From NCBI RefSeq assembly GCF_001748385.1, contig NZ_BCLI01000005.1, positions 1 to 64,000 on the forward strand: a stretch of 64,000 nt of DNA, given 5' to 3'. Below the pieces are notes generated by a model. It saw only the letters and a list, made by a program, of their open reading frames with translations, did no database searches and had not been told where the DNA came from. Each line of letters begins with the position of its first letter. Position 1 is the stretch's first letter. Positions 8,305 to 16,637 of this stretch are shown here, piece by piece. Source of the stretch: Vulcanisaeta thermophila. GTDB taxonomy: Archaea; Thermoproteota; Thermoprotei; Thermoproteales; Thermocladiaceae. The position numbers were made by a program, and so were the translations under genes.

Positions 8305-9081
8305 GTGATCGGGGGTACATCCTTAACTGAGGAAATACCTGAGACATTAAGGAATGAGATTAAACACATTATCAACGTGGACTTTGATAAGGCCATGAAC
8401 GACATACTAGCATACATAATACTGCATGAACCCGTATCACTGTACAAAATAACCAGGGACACCCCATACGGAATATCCTCCGTTTATAAGAAGGCCAAGC
8501 GCATGATAAATGATGGGTTAATCAAGTCCTCACTAAATCATAATATCAGTGATAAGAGGTGCAGGAACCTCTATGAGGCAACGGTTAAGGGCATCCTAAC
8601 GTGCATGGCATATAAATGCCTAGACGATGAAGTACTACTTAATAAACTGAGGATTAAGTGGCAATTAAAGACATTCTGCAGCCAAAGAATAGTATCAATA
8701 CTAAAGCTACTGCCCCAAATCATTAAGATCTCAAATGATTCAGAGGTTATTGAAAACCCAAGGGCACTAATGGTACTCATACTAACATTTGCAAGCGATC
8801 ATGCACACACTAAGAACCTAGAGATGAACCAAGTGATTAGGGATGCCTATGCGGCGGCCCTTTATTATATAATCAATAGGTTGATACTTGATAAATCATT
8901 AAACGATGAGGTAATAATTGGTCACAAGGACTTCCTCATTGGTATGGACAGTAATAGGGGAAGGGTAATCATATACTCATGCAAATTATGCAATAAGAAC
9001 TGCTTCCTAATTGATGGTAATAATGGCTGTAACATACTCCGAGAAGCAAGGAGAAAGATTACCGAAATACTAATGCTATGA
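8305..9081 (+). CDS. Winged-helix transcription factor with cysteine-rich C-terminus
   Basis: The 258-residue protein opens with a winged-helix domain at about residues 25-80 ('ILAYIILHEPVSLYKITRDT', then 'YGISSVYKKAKRMINDGLI' as recognition helix). Its C-terminus holds 'CKLCNKNC' followed 11 residues later by a fourth cysteine in 'GC'. Further cysteines sit at 'RCRN', 'LTCMAYKC' and 'FCSQ'. The C-x2-C-x3-C-x11-C arrangement could bind zinc or an Fe-S cluster and make the protein a redox or sulfur sensor; that is inference. The start is GTG, since the upstream ATG is closed by TGA. It is more AT-rich than its neighbours. Lying between dsrMK and aprMBA, it is the obvious candidate regulator of this locus. 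Confidence 0.8.
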   Translation: MIGGTSLTEEIPETLRNEIKHIINVDFDKAMNDILAYIILHEPVSLYKITRDTPYGISSVYKKAKRMINDGLIKSSLNHNISDKRCRNLYEATVKGILTCMAYKCLDDEVLLNKLRIKWQLKTFCSQRIVSILKLLPQIIKISNDSEVIENPRALMVLILTFASDHAHTKNLEMNQVIRDAYAAALYYIINRLILDKSLNDEVIIGHKDFLIGMDSNRGRVIIYSCKLCNKNCFLIDGNNGCNILREARRKITEILML

Positions 9082-9131
9082 TATTTAACTATGATGACAA
9101 TTCCCATATTAACCCTTCATCATATTTTGCA

Positions 9132-9197
9132 AATATTCATTCTATATATAATGTAGAATATTCATATCTATGCATCTAAATATAACTACTCATATTC
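9132..9197. promoter_or_regulatory. Repeated AATATTCAT sites upstream of the aprM-like/aprBA operon
   Basis: AATATTCAT occurs at 9132-9140 and again at 9157-9165, exactly 25 bp apart. The second copy is part of the palindrome GAATATTC (9156-9163). A further ATATTC is at 9192-9197. The core is the same as in the inverted repeat before the neighbouring regulator gene. The sites lie roughly 65-130 bp before the aprM-like start and upstream of its TATA-like box, a position suited to activation or looping. Confidence 0.45.
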
Positions 9198-9235
9198 CAT
9201 GGATATAAGCTAACCCATGTGAAATAAAGGATTAC

Positions 9236-9243
9236 TTTTATTA
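9236..9243 (+). promoter_or_regulatory. Candidate TATA box of the aprM-like/aprBA operon
   Basis: TTTTATTA is centred about 23 nt before the ATG at 9262. Together with the absence of a purine-rich ribosome-binding site this suggests a nearly leaderless message. Confidence 0.45.
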
Positions 9244-9261
9244 CATCACAATGATAATACG

Positions 9262-10107
9262 ATGACATTCCAACTAAGCCTACCTATACCGCACCCATGG
9301 ATAATTTATGGTGCGGTGGTCCTAGTTATTGAGATGGTAATAGGCTTCGCAGTACAGTTTAAGCGCGGCGTTTTGTCCCTCCATTACCTAAGCACCGTAT
9401 TGCCTATCAAAGGCCCCACTGGTAATTGGGGTTCTGGGGCTGCCTTCATCGTGGGGCTGCTCACAGCCGTTGCGTATCCATTCTACGGGGCACCCATGAC
9501 CTCATGCCACACCCAGTCAGATTACTTAAGAAAGCCCAGGCTTAAGGCCGTGGCGCATGCACTTGTTTGGTGGGGTTTCGTATTCGCGGCTATATCCACC
9601 GTGTTGGGTTTCATATTTGATGAGTGGGTTAACGAGACCACCTTCATACCCGGCGGTACACTGGGCCCTATGGGCCCATATGCCGTAATAGGAACCGGCA
9701 CCCTAGGTGGCATTTTAATAATAATAGGTTTTGCATTAATGATGGCTGCCAGGTGGCAGGGTACAAGGCCCATTGGTGAGTCCGCCATGACCGATTTCTT
9801 CCTATGGACAGCCTTCTTCACCTCACTCAGCGGCTTCGCATTAATGGGTGTCGAATTAACGGTACCCAACAACTTCTACGCAGTATCAACGGCATTTACG
9901 GTACACATGTTCATAGTCACCATGATGTTCGCCACGATGCCCTGGTCCAAATTCGGCCATGCAATACTAACGCCGTTATGGGTACTCTACGACAAGTACA
10001 AAACACTCAAAGGCCCGCAGCCCAGGCTGCTCGGTCCCTGGAGCGGTGAGTTAGCTGAGAAAGCCCTTGAGTCGCACGTACCAAGTCATCCAAAGAGGGT
10101 CCACTGA
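9262..10107 (+). CDS. aprM: AprM/QmoC-like membrane subunit, putative quinone link for AprBA
   Basis: This 281-residue protein has about five to six membrane segments ('WIIYGAVVLVIEMVIGFAVQ', 'AHALVWWGFVFAAISTVLGF', 'YAVIGTGTLGGILIIIGFAL', 'FFLWTAFFTSLSGFALMGVE', 'TVHMFIVTMMFATMPWSKFG'). Histidines at 'VAHALVWW', 'FTVHMF' and 'FGHAIL' could ligate heme b. Its overall plan resembles the NarI-like membrane part of QmoC and the AprM anchor known next to aprBA in some sulfur oxidisers. Directly preceding aprB in the order M-B-A, it probably exchanges electrons between quinol and AprBA. The symbol rests on order and topology rather than on clear sequence identity. No qmoA or qmoB is in the window. 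Confidence 0.7.
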   Translation: MTFQLSLPIPHPWIIYGAVVLVIEMVIGFAVQFKRGVLSLHYLSTVLPIKGPTGNWGSGAAFIVGLLTAVAYPFYGAPMTSCHTQSDYLRKPRLKAVAHALVWWGFVFAAISTVLGFIFDEWVNETTFIPGGTLGPMGPYAVIGTGTLGGILIIIGFALMMAARWQGTRPIGESAMTDFFLWTAFFTSLSGFALMGVELTVPNNFYAVSTAFTVHMFIVTMMFATMPWSKFGHAILTPLWVLYDKYKTLKGPQPRLLGPWSGELAEKALESHVPSHPKRVH

Positions 10108-10117
10108 GGTGGTGGGT

Positions 10118-10606
10118 ATGCCCTCGTACGTAATCCCCGCAAAGTGCACGGGGTGTGGGGACTGCGTGAACATTTGCCCAAGCCACATAATGAGGTTCAC
10201 TAAATCGGGGCTTTTTGGGAGGAAGGCCTACAATGCGGAGCCCGAGATGTGCTGGGAGTGCTACAACTGTGTGAAGCACTGTCCACAGGGTGCCGTGCAG
10301 ATAAGGGGTTACCAGGACTTCACCCCGATGGGTGGTGCAGTGGAGGTTTATAGGGACGAGAAGACGAACAGGGTCTACTGGACCATTAGGTATAGGAACG
10401 GCACTATTAAGTACTTCGTATTCCCAATAAGAACAACACCCTGGGGCTCAATAAAGCCACCCACTGAATACCCAGAGCCACCCAAGGAGTTACTGAGGAC
10501 TCCGTACTTGTCCTGCGAGCATGAGCAGCTAGGCGGTAATAAACTAGGCGTTGAGTTACCCAGGTATAAGGTTCCCGAGGTTGTGAAGGTGGAGGTGAGG
10601 GGGTGA
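10118..10606 (+). CDS. aprB: Adenylylsulfate reductase beta subunit
   Basis: The 162-residue protein holds two [4Fe-4S] clusters, C10-C13-C16-C20 ('CTGCGDCVNICP') and C45-C48-C51-C55 ('CWECYNCVKHCP'). The C-terminal extension that wraps around AprA follows ('EYPEPPKELLRTPYLSCEHE'). AprB delivers electrons to the AprA flavin. The true start is ATG 10118, preceded by GAGGTGGTGGG; a longer frame from 10067 would overlap the previous gene by 41 bp and lacks support. The stop TGA at 10604-10606 is part of GGGTGA, the ribosome-binding site for aprA. Confidence 0.96.
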   Translation: MPSYVIPAKCTGCGDCVNICPSHIMRFTKSGLFGRKAYNAEPEMCWECYNCVKHCPQGAVQIRGYQDFTPMGGAVEVYRDEKTNRVYWTIRYRNGTIKYFVFPIRTTPWGSIKPPTEYPEPPKELLRTPYLSCEHEQLGGNKLGVELPRYKVPEVVKVEVRG

Positions 10607-10610
10607 GAGC

Positions 10611-12515
10611 ATGGTGAGGGTTAGGTACGTAGACGCGGACATATTAATAATCGGCGGTGGAATGGCGGGCTCAGGGGCCGCCTGGGAGGCAAGGTACTGG
10701 TGCAGGAATTGCAGGGTTGTGATTGCCGAGAAAGCCAACATAAACAGGAGTGGTGCAGTGGCCATGGGCTTATCGGCAATAAACACTTACATGGGCCTTA
10801 AGTGCAAGGAGAACACTGTCGAGGACTACGTTAAGTACGTGAGGGGCGACCTAATGGGTATTGTGAGGGAGGACCTGGTTTATGACTATGCGAGGCACGT
10901 TGACTCCACGGTACACCTCTTCGACGAGTGGGGCCTGCCAATATGGCCAAACCCACAGACGGGGTGCTACGTTAGGGAGGGTAAGTGGCAGATAATGATA
11001 CACGGAGAGTCATACAAGGCCATTGTGGCAGAGGCCGCAAGGAAGGCTGTGGGTGAGGAGAACGTGTTCAATAGGGTAATGGTGACGCACCTACTCAAGA
11101 GCCCAAGTAACCCCAACAGGGTAGTGGGTGCCATAGGCTTCAACGTGAATGACGGCACAGTATACGTATTCAGGGCGAAGGCAACCATAGTGAGTGCTGG
11201 TGGTGGATCACACGTCTATAGGCCTAGGTCACAGGGCGAGGGCTTGGGCAGGGCTTGGTACCCACCATGGTCCTCAGCATCATCTTACGGCTTGATGATA
11301 GAGGCCGGCGCGGTAATGACCATGATGGAGGCTAGGTTCGTGGTCCCAAGGTTCAAGGATGGGTATGGGCCAGTGGGGGCATACCAACTGTTGCTAAAGA
11401 CCAAGATAACCAATGCATATGGTCAGGACTTCTGGAAGCCGCATTACGAGGAGATAAAGAAGTTGTACAGTGGTAAGGGTAACTACCCAGACCTACCAAT
11501 AACACCAACAACACTAAGGGTATACGCACAAAGGCTTGAGTGGATGGCCGGCCGTGGACCAAGTCTAATGAGGACTGAGGAGACCGTTAAGAAGGGCACA
11601 GAGAGTGAGGCCATTGCCTACGAGGACTTCCTGGACATGACCATAAGCCAGGTGGTCATATGGGCTGGGCAGAACCATGAGCCTGCCGAGAGGCCCTATG
11701 AGGTAATCACCACGGAGCCCTACGTAATGGGTAGCCACGCCACGGAATGCGGTGCATGGGCCTCGGGACCTGACGACCTGGCTCCAAAGAAGATTGAGGG
11801 ATTACCCGATGACAGGGGTTACCAGTACTACTGGGGTTACAACAGGATGACGACGCTCGACGGCTTATTCTGCGCGGGTGATGGTTGTGGGGCTAACCCG
11901 CACAAGTTCAGTAGTGGTTCATTCACAGAGGGTAGGCTAGCCGCTAAGTCTGCGGTGCTCTTCATAATGGATCATAGTGATGAGAAGATAGAGGTTGACA
12001 AGGCCCAGGTGGACTCGATAATTACTAAGTTGATGGAGCCCCTGGAGAGGTACGAACGTGGTAAGTACACGGTGGTCACAGGCCCAAGCTACATGCACCC
12101 AATAGACCCAACCAAGATGTATTGGAAGCAGGGCTTGTTCAGGCTTCAGAAGATCATGGATGAGTACGCGGGTGGTTGGTCAACAATGTACGTAACCAAT
12201 GAGTGGATGTTGAATAGGGCCTTGGAGCTGCTTCAATTCCTTAAGGAGGACTTCATAAACTACGCAGCGGCCCAGGACTGGCATGAGTTAATGAGGGTTT
12301 GGGAGCTCTGGCACAGGATACTCACAGCGGAGGCCGTGGTTAGGCACATGCTCTTTAGGAAGGAGACTAGGTGGCCAGGCTACTACGTAAGGGCCGACTA
12401 CCCAGCCCTTGACGATGAGAATTGGCATGTATTCGTTAACTCGAGGTATGATGCCAAGACAGGTAAGTGGGAGCTCTGGAAGGTGCCTGTGATACACATA
12501 ATACCATTCCCATAA
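10611..12515 (+). CDS. aprA: Adenylylsulfate reductase alpha subunit
   Basis: AprA reduces APS to sulfite and AMP on FAD. The 634-residue length is usual. The N-terminal FAD fold 'DILIIGGGMAGSGAAWEARY' is followed by 'INRSGAVAMGLSAINTYMG', a hallmark of AprA, and later by 'GLFCAGDGCGANPHKFSSG', the C-terminal FAD contact. 'MGSHATECGAWASGP' and 'GRGPSLMRTEE' are also typical of the family. The start ATG is 4 nt after the aprB stop, with GGGTGA overlapping that stop. Together with sat this makes the APS branch of sulfate reduction; AprA also works in reverse in sulfur oxidisers, so direction is not proven by this gene alone. Confidence 0.98.
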   Translation: MVRVRYVDADILIIGGGMAGSGAAWEARYWCRNCRVVIAEKANINRSGAVAMGLSAINTYMGLKCKENTVEDYVKYVRGDLMGIVREDLVYDYARHVDSTVHLFDEWGLPIWPNPQTGCYVREGKWQIMIHGESYKAIVAEAARKAVGEENVFNRVMVTHLLKSPSNPNRVVGAIGFNVNDGTVYVFRAKATIVSAGGGSHVYRPRSQGEGLGRAWYPPWSSASSYGLMIEAGAVMTMMEARFVVPRFKDGYGPVGAYQLLLKTKITNAYGQDFWKPHYEEIKKLYSGKGNYPDLPITPTTLRVYAQRLEWMAGRGPSLMRTEETVKKGTESEAIAYEDFLDMTISQVVIWAGQNHEPAERPYEVITTEPYVMGSHATECGAWASGPDDLAPKKIEGLPDDRGYQYYWGYNRMTTLDGLFCAGDGCGANPHKFSSGSFTEGRLAAKSAVLFIMDHSDEKIEVDKAQVDSIITKLMEPLERYERGKYTVVTGPSYMHPIDPTKMYWKQGLFRLQKIMDEYAGGWSTMYVTNEWMLNRALELLQFLKEDFINYAAAQDWHELMRVWELWHRILTAEAVVRHMLFRKETRWPGYYVRADYPALDDENWHVFVNSRYDAKTGKWELWKVPVIHIIPFP

Positions 12516-12632
12516 TGCTAAATTAATGTTAAAAATTTAAAAGAATATCCTTAAAAACTCTTATAAAAACATATAACCATCCTCATCATAATTAATTATT
12601 TTATGTATTGATCAACAATATGTGGAATAAGG

Positions 12633-12640
12633 TTTTTATT
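12633..12640 (+). promoter_or_regulatory. Candidate TATA box of sat
   Basis: TTTTTATT lies about 28 nt before the sat ATG at 12665. The 149-bp gap after aprA also has a second AT-rich box (TTATAAAAAC near 12562) and one isolated GAATAT at 12542-12547, so sat probably has its own promoter. Confidence 0.45.
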
Positions 12641-12664
12641 AGTAATTACCATTGATGATGATGT

Positions 12665-14041
12665 ATGAGTCTTAAGGTGTACATGCCACCACCACATGGT
12701 GGGAAGCTTGTTGATGCAGTTATTAGGGATAAGGACAAAGCAGTCAGTATGGCCGCGGGCGCCGTGCCCTATGACATAAGGGCTACGAGGGATCCCGTGA
12801 GTGGTATGCCCATTAGGAATGTTTATAGGGAGATAATGAGCATAGCCTATGGCTTCTTCAGCCCACTGGATAGGTTCATGACGAGGAATGAGGTTGAGAG
12901 TGTGCTTAAGGAGAGGAGGCTCCTTGATGGTTGGTTGTTCCCATTCCCAATAATATTTGACATAGCCGAGGATGACCTTAGGAAGCTCGGTGTTAAGGAG
13001 GGCGATAGATTACTGCTTAGGCTTAAGGGTGAACCCTTCGCGGTACTTGATATTGAGGAGATTTGGAGGTTTGACCCCAAGGACATTGCGGACAGAACCT
13101 TCGGAACCCCGGAGAAGAATGGTGAGGTGGTTAAGAGGAGATTTGATGAGAAGCACCCTGGCTGGTTGATTTACAGGAGCATGACTGGCACAGCCATTGC
13201 TGGCAAGGTCTTCGTTATAAACGAGCCTGTTTTCAAGGATCCCTACAACAGGTTCTGGTACCCACCCGCCAAGAGTAGGGAGGAGATTCAGAGGAGGGGT
13301 TGGAGGACCGTCATAGCTCACCAGACTAGGAATGTGCCCCACACAGGCCATGAACACCTAATGAAGAACGCAGCCTACCTGGGCGATATAGAACCAGCCC
13401 ACGGCATACTGGTTAATGCAATCATTGGTGCCAAGAGGCTTGGGGACTTCGTTGACGAGGCTATTTTAGAAGGTCACGAGGCCATTAATAAGTATGGTTA
13501 CATAAGCCCCAGGAGGCATATGGTTACAATGACCCTGTGGGACATGAGGTATGGAAACCCACTGGAGTCGTTGTTGCATGGCATAATTAGGCAGAATATG
13601 GGCTGCACGCACCATATGTTTGGCCGTGACCACGCAGCCGTGGGTGATTACTACGACCCATACGCAACCCAGATACTGTGGGAGAGGGGGTTGCCTAGCT
13701 ATGGACTTAATGCACCACCTTATGATCTAGATAAGGGGCTTAAGATAAGGCCCGTGAATATAAAGGAGTTCTGGTACTGCCCCAAGTGTGGTGAAATAGC
13801 CTACAGCGACACGTGCGGTCATGCCGATATTGCCCAGAGGTTTAGTGGTTCCTTCATTAGGGGTTTGATTGCCGAGGGTATTGAGCCACCACCAATAATC
13901 TTCAGGCCCGAGGTTTACAGGGTTATTGTTAAGTGGTGGAGGGTGTATGGCTACCCATTCGTTAATAAGAAGTACCTTGAGTTAAAAGAGAGGGAGCTCG
14001 AGGTTGATGTACCCAAGTTGGAAGTACCCGTGAAGAGGTGA
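12665..14041 (+). CDS. sat: Sulfate adenylyltransferase (ATP sulfurylase)
   Basis: Sat forms APS from ATP and sulfate; the reverse reaction makes ATP in sulfur oxidisers. The 458-residue protein has the nucleotide/sulfate motif Q220-T-R-N-V-P-H226-T-G-H229 and the second motif 'GRDHAAVGDYY' (320-330). A zinc-binding set C372, C375, C384, H386 ('CPKCGEIAYSDTCGH') is typical of dissimilatory and archaeal Sat. No APS kinase domain is attached. The TGA stop at 14039-14041 is shared with the GGTGA ribosome-binding site of the next small gene. Confidence 0.98.
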   Translation: MSLKVYMPPPHGGKLVDAVIRDKDKAVSMAAGAVPYDIRATRDPVSGMPIRNVYREIMSIAYGFFSPLDRFMTRNEVESVLKERRLLDGWLFPFPIIFDIAEDDLRKLGVKEGDRLLLRLKGEPFAVLDIEEIWRFDPKDIADRTFGTPEKNGEVVKRRFDEKHPGWLIYRSMTGTAIAGKVFVINEPVFKDPYNRFWYPPAKSREEIQRRGWRTVIAHQTRNVPHTGHEHLMKNAAYLGDIEPAHGILVNAIIGAKRLGDFVDEAILEGHEAINKYGYISPRRHMVTMTLWDMRYGNPLESLLHGIIRQNMGCTHHMFGRDHAAVGDYYDPYATQILWERGLPSYGLNAPPYDLDKGLKIRPVNIKEFWYCPKCGEIAYSDTCGHADIAQRFSGSFIRGLIAEGIEPPPIIFRPEVYRVIVKWWRVYGYPFVNKKYLELKERELEVDVPKLEVPVKR

Positions 14042-14046
14042 TGGGC

Positions 14047-14418
14047 ATGCCCTACAAGATGGCGGTAATACTCGACAAGGCCAGGCTTGAGAGAATCAAG
14101 GGAACACAACTGGAGAAGCTTGTGAAGGACCTCTACGGTGGTTACCTGAAGGTTATTGAGTTGGAGGTGCCTGATGATATTGCCCAGAGGATTCTTAAGG
14201 AGTTTCCGAGGGCTAGGATTGACGCCAGGGGCTTCATTGAGGAGACGCCCGTGGTCTTCAAGAGGGAGTTGTTCGAGGTTATTGCACAACTCAAGAGCGT
14301 GGGTAGGGAGGTTTTTGAGGAGTTACTAAAGCCCGAGAGACTCAGTAAGATTAAGGAGTATGCGGCTAAGGAGGAGGAGTACCTGCCACCACCTGAGCTG
14401 CCTGAGGAGAAGAAGTGA
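14047..14418 (+). CDS. Uncharacterised 123-residue protein coupled to sat
   Basis: This small charged protein is not one I recognise. It has no cysteine, no signal peptide and no membrane segment. The N-terminal two thirds alternate strand and helix ('KMAVILDKARLERI', 'LKVIELEVPDDIAQRILKEF'). The C-terminal part is helical and ends in a Glu/Pro/Lys-rich tail. Start ATG 14047 is set by GGTGA, overlapping the sat stop, 5 nt upstream, so translation depends on sat. Such coupling usually means fixed stoichiometry, which points to a Sat partner or an adaptor between Sat and AprBA. That role is inference. Confidence 0.82.
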   Translation: MPYKMAVILDKARLERIKGTQLEKLVKDLYGGYLKVIELEVPDDIAQRILKEFPRARIDARGFIEETPVVFKRELFEVIAQLKSVGREVFEELLKPERLSKIKEYAAKEEEYLPPPELPEEKK

Positions 14419-14489
14419 TTATTAATTAGTCCTTTGTCAACTTAAAATTATTAGCAATGATTTTTTAATACCCAGCAATAATAAATTCC

Positions 14490-15053
14490 GTGGCACTGAA
14501 GAGGGAGTTCATTGATTTAGTAAAGGCCGAATCCGTAGGGTTGGGTGTTGATTTAGATGAATTAATTAAGGAGTTAGAGCCCTGCATTAATGAGCTAACG
14601 AGAGTTAATGTGACAATTGATGAGGCTAGGGAGCTCGTGAAAATGATCATTGGCTCATTATACAGGGATTGGAGGTACACATACATTGGTTGTAGGGATG
14701 TGGGGCAGATACTAAGTTACGTGAATACCTGCGGTGTCAATGGGATGTCAATGCGTAGGTATGACTCGATACTCTGCCCCATAATTATACCTGAGGGTAT
14801 GCTCGGTGTTACGAACATAAAGTTATTATCCACGAAGCCCGTCTCGGTATTCGTTAAGAAGCTGGGCGAACCCTTGGGTGGTGTCTATGTGAGTGAGGGT
14901 ATGTCCCTATTTAGTTACTTCGATGTGATGGAGTTTTCAGTGCCCATGAGGCTGAGGCCTGGTTTTTACGTTGTTGAGTTGTATAATTGTTGTAATGTTG
15001 ATGTCAATGTTACGTTTCACGTAACATCCTGCGTAATCAGGGCTAGGAAATAA
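14490..15053 (+). CDS. Uncharacterised 187-residue protein
   Basis: I do not recognise this protein. The N-terminal 60 residues are helical ('EFIDLVKAESVGLGVDLDEL', 'IDEARELVKMIIGSLYRDWR'). The rest looks like a beta-sandwich with seven cysteines, including 'YNCCNVDVNVTFHVTSC'. There is no signal peptide, so these cysteines are cytoplasmic and might bind metal or form disulfides, as is common in hot crenarchaea. The start is GTG 14490; no ATG fits. Its 3' end overlaps the convergent HTH-TPR gene by 11 bp. Being next to the sat operon is its only functional hint. Confidence 0.7.
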   Translation: MALKREFIDLVKAESVGLGVDLDELIKELEPCINELTRVNVTIDEARELVKMIIGSLYRDWRYTYIGCRDVGQILSYVNTCGVNGMSMRRYDSILCPIIIPEGMLGVTNIKLLSTKPVSVFVKKLGEPLGGVYVSEGMSLFSYFDVMEFSVPMRLRPGFYVVELYNCCNVDVNVTFHVTSCVIRARK

Positions 15054-16485
15054 CCAGCAATGCCTTAAGTACCTGGCAGTGGAGGAGCCTCATTAACGAA
15101 TCCGCGAGGTCGCCGTGGACAACACCAACGTTGCCCCTGGCCCTCCATCGAAGGATCCTTAACGCCGAGTTAACGAGGTGCGCGAGATCCGCAAGTCTCC
15201 TGTCGTTGTATTCCACGGGGATCTCATTAACCAAGCCCTGGAGAGCCCTCGCCAGTTCCAGAACGAATCTGCCTGGTTCGTTGTTCACGGGGGAGGCCAC
15301 TTCAATGGCTTCTGAGTACCTGCGGGTGCTTAGTAGTAGTATTGAGAGTAGTATCCTGACCTTATACTCATTACCCGCATCCTTAACACTGCTGAAGTAC
15401 TTAATCGAGTCCTGAAGGCTAACGCCAAGTACGGGGTTTATTAGCTCGGCATAGTCGCTGCAGTCCGTGCTCATTAATGCCCTAGACTTTATGTAATTAT
15501 GCACCGCCGAGGAGGCGAAGGCCCTATTACCCCTGGCCAGGGATTTCTCAAGTACGAACATGAAGTCCCCCGCGGCATCCCTGAAGTTGCCAGTGAGGTA
15601 ATTTAGGACCCCTCGTTTATCCCTAAGGCTTATCTGCATGTCAATACCCAACCCTGTATTGCCAAGGCACCTACCCACGAGGTCCAGGGCGTTTGCGAGT
15701 GTTGTGTTGGCCTCGTCATACCTGCCCAGGTTTATTTGGGCCGCCGCCTTGGTCTCCATCAACCTGGCAATTAAGTAGCATGTTTCCTCATCATTGGGGG
15801 ACTGGCTGAATAACCTCAGCCCCTGGTCCACGTACCTGAGGGTCTCCAGGACATAACCACTGTTCATTAGCGCCTCGGCCGTGCGTAGCATCAGGCTCGC
15901 GTACTCCCGCGGGTACCTACTCACCACCTCATCGCTTAGCTCCGCCGCTGCCTTTATGTATGGGTAGATGGTGAGTATGTTATCTATCCTACTCACCGCG
16001 TAGCTTAAGCCCTCTAGGGCTGCGTCGTAGCGACCAACCCTCATGCCCATTAGGAACGCCTTGACGCCATATCTACGTGCAAGTTCCGGTGAGTTTGCCT
16101 CAAAGCCGAACCTGGCAAGTCTTAGGCATGTGCTTAATACCTCATTGAGCACCTCCGGGTCGTTGTAATTGACGTGTTCGAGGTATGAAGACCCATACTC
16201 AGCAATGGCTACATCCCTCTCGAGGCTGCGGGGCTTGGATTTATAGTGACCATAAAGCCTCCTAAACGCCATTGTTTCGTACTCCCTTGCTACACTCCTT
16301 ACATAGTCCCTGCCCTTATCCGTTAGGGTAACCTCCCCATCCTTAATTGTTAAGTAACCTCCCTCTAACCCACGGCTAATGGCTTCATCACTAAAACCCA
16401 TCTCGTGGAGCATGGTAGTACTTACATTGCCCAGTATCTCAATGGCCTTTAGCATTATGGCCACCTCGTCGTAATTGGCATTCAT
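15043..16485 (-). CDS. Winged-helix/TPR-type protein, possible regulator
   Basis: The 480-residue protein starts with a winged-helix-like region at about 5-65 ('IMLKAIEILGNVSTTMLHEM', 'GYLTIKDGEVTLTDKGRDYV'). The rest is an all-helical solenoid with recurrent TPR-like units, for instance 'LARRYGVKAFLMGMRVGRYD', 'EALMNSGYVLETLRYVDQGL' and 'AAAQINLGRYDEANTTLANA'. Such proteins act as regulators or assembly scaffolds that bind partners through the TPR groove. No ligand can be named. It is convergent with the preceding ORF and divergent from the tetrapyrrole methyltransferase gene, 152 bp away. ATG 16485 is used as start. Confidence 0.75.
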   Translation of the reverse strand: MNANYDEVAIMLKAIEILGNVSTTMLHEMGFSDEAISRGLEGGYLTIKDGEVTLTDKGRDYVRSVAREYETMAFRRLYGHYKSKPRSLERDVAIAEYGSSYLEHVNYNDPEVLNEVLSTCLRLARFGFEANSPELARRYGVKAFLMGMRVGRYDAALEGLSYAVSRIDNILTIYPYIKAAAELSDEVVSRYPREYASLMLRTAEALMNSGYVLETLRYVDQGLRLFSQSPNDEETCYLIARLMETKAAAQINLGRYDEANTTLANALDLVGRCLGNTGLGIDMQISLRDKRGVLNYLTGNFRDAAGDFMFVLEKSLARGNRAFASSAVHNYIKSRALMSTDCSDYAELINPVLGVSLQDSIKYFSSVKDAGNEYKVRILLSILLLSTRRYSEAIEVASPVNNEPGRFVLELARALQGLVNEIPVEYNDRRLADLAHLVNSALRILRWRARGNVGVVHGDLADSLMRLLHCQVLKALLVIS

Positions 16486-16637
16486 TGTTCGTTTTCACGG
16501 TTCCACGTTAATAAGCTTTTATTGTTAAATCCCCAATCAATGGCGTTAGATGCCTTGTTTCTGGTAATCATTGGTATTCCACATGGGTTGTGTAATAACA
16601 AGTATTATTTACTATATTAATGCATACATGAACTTTA

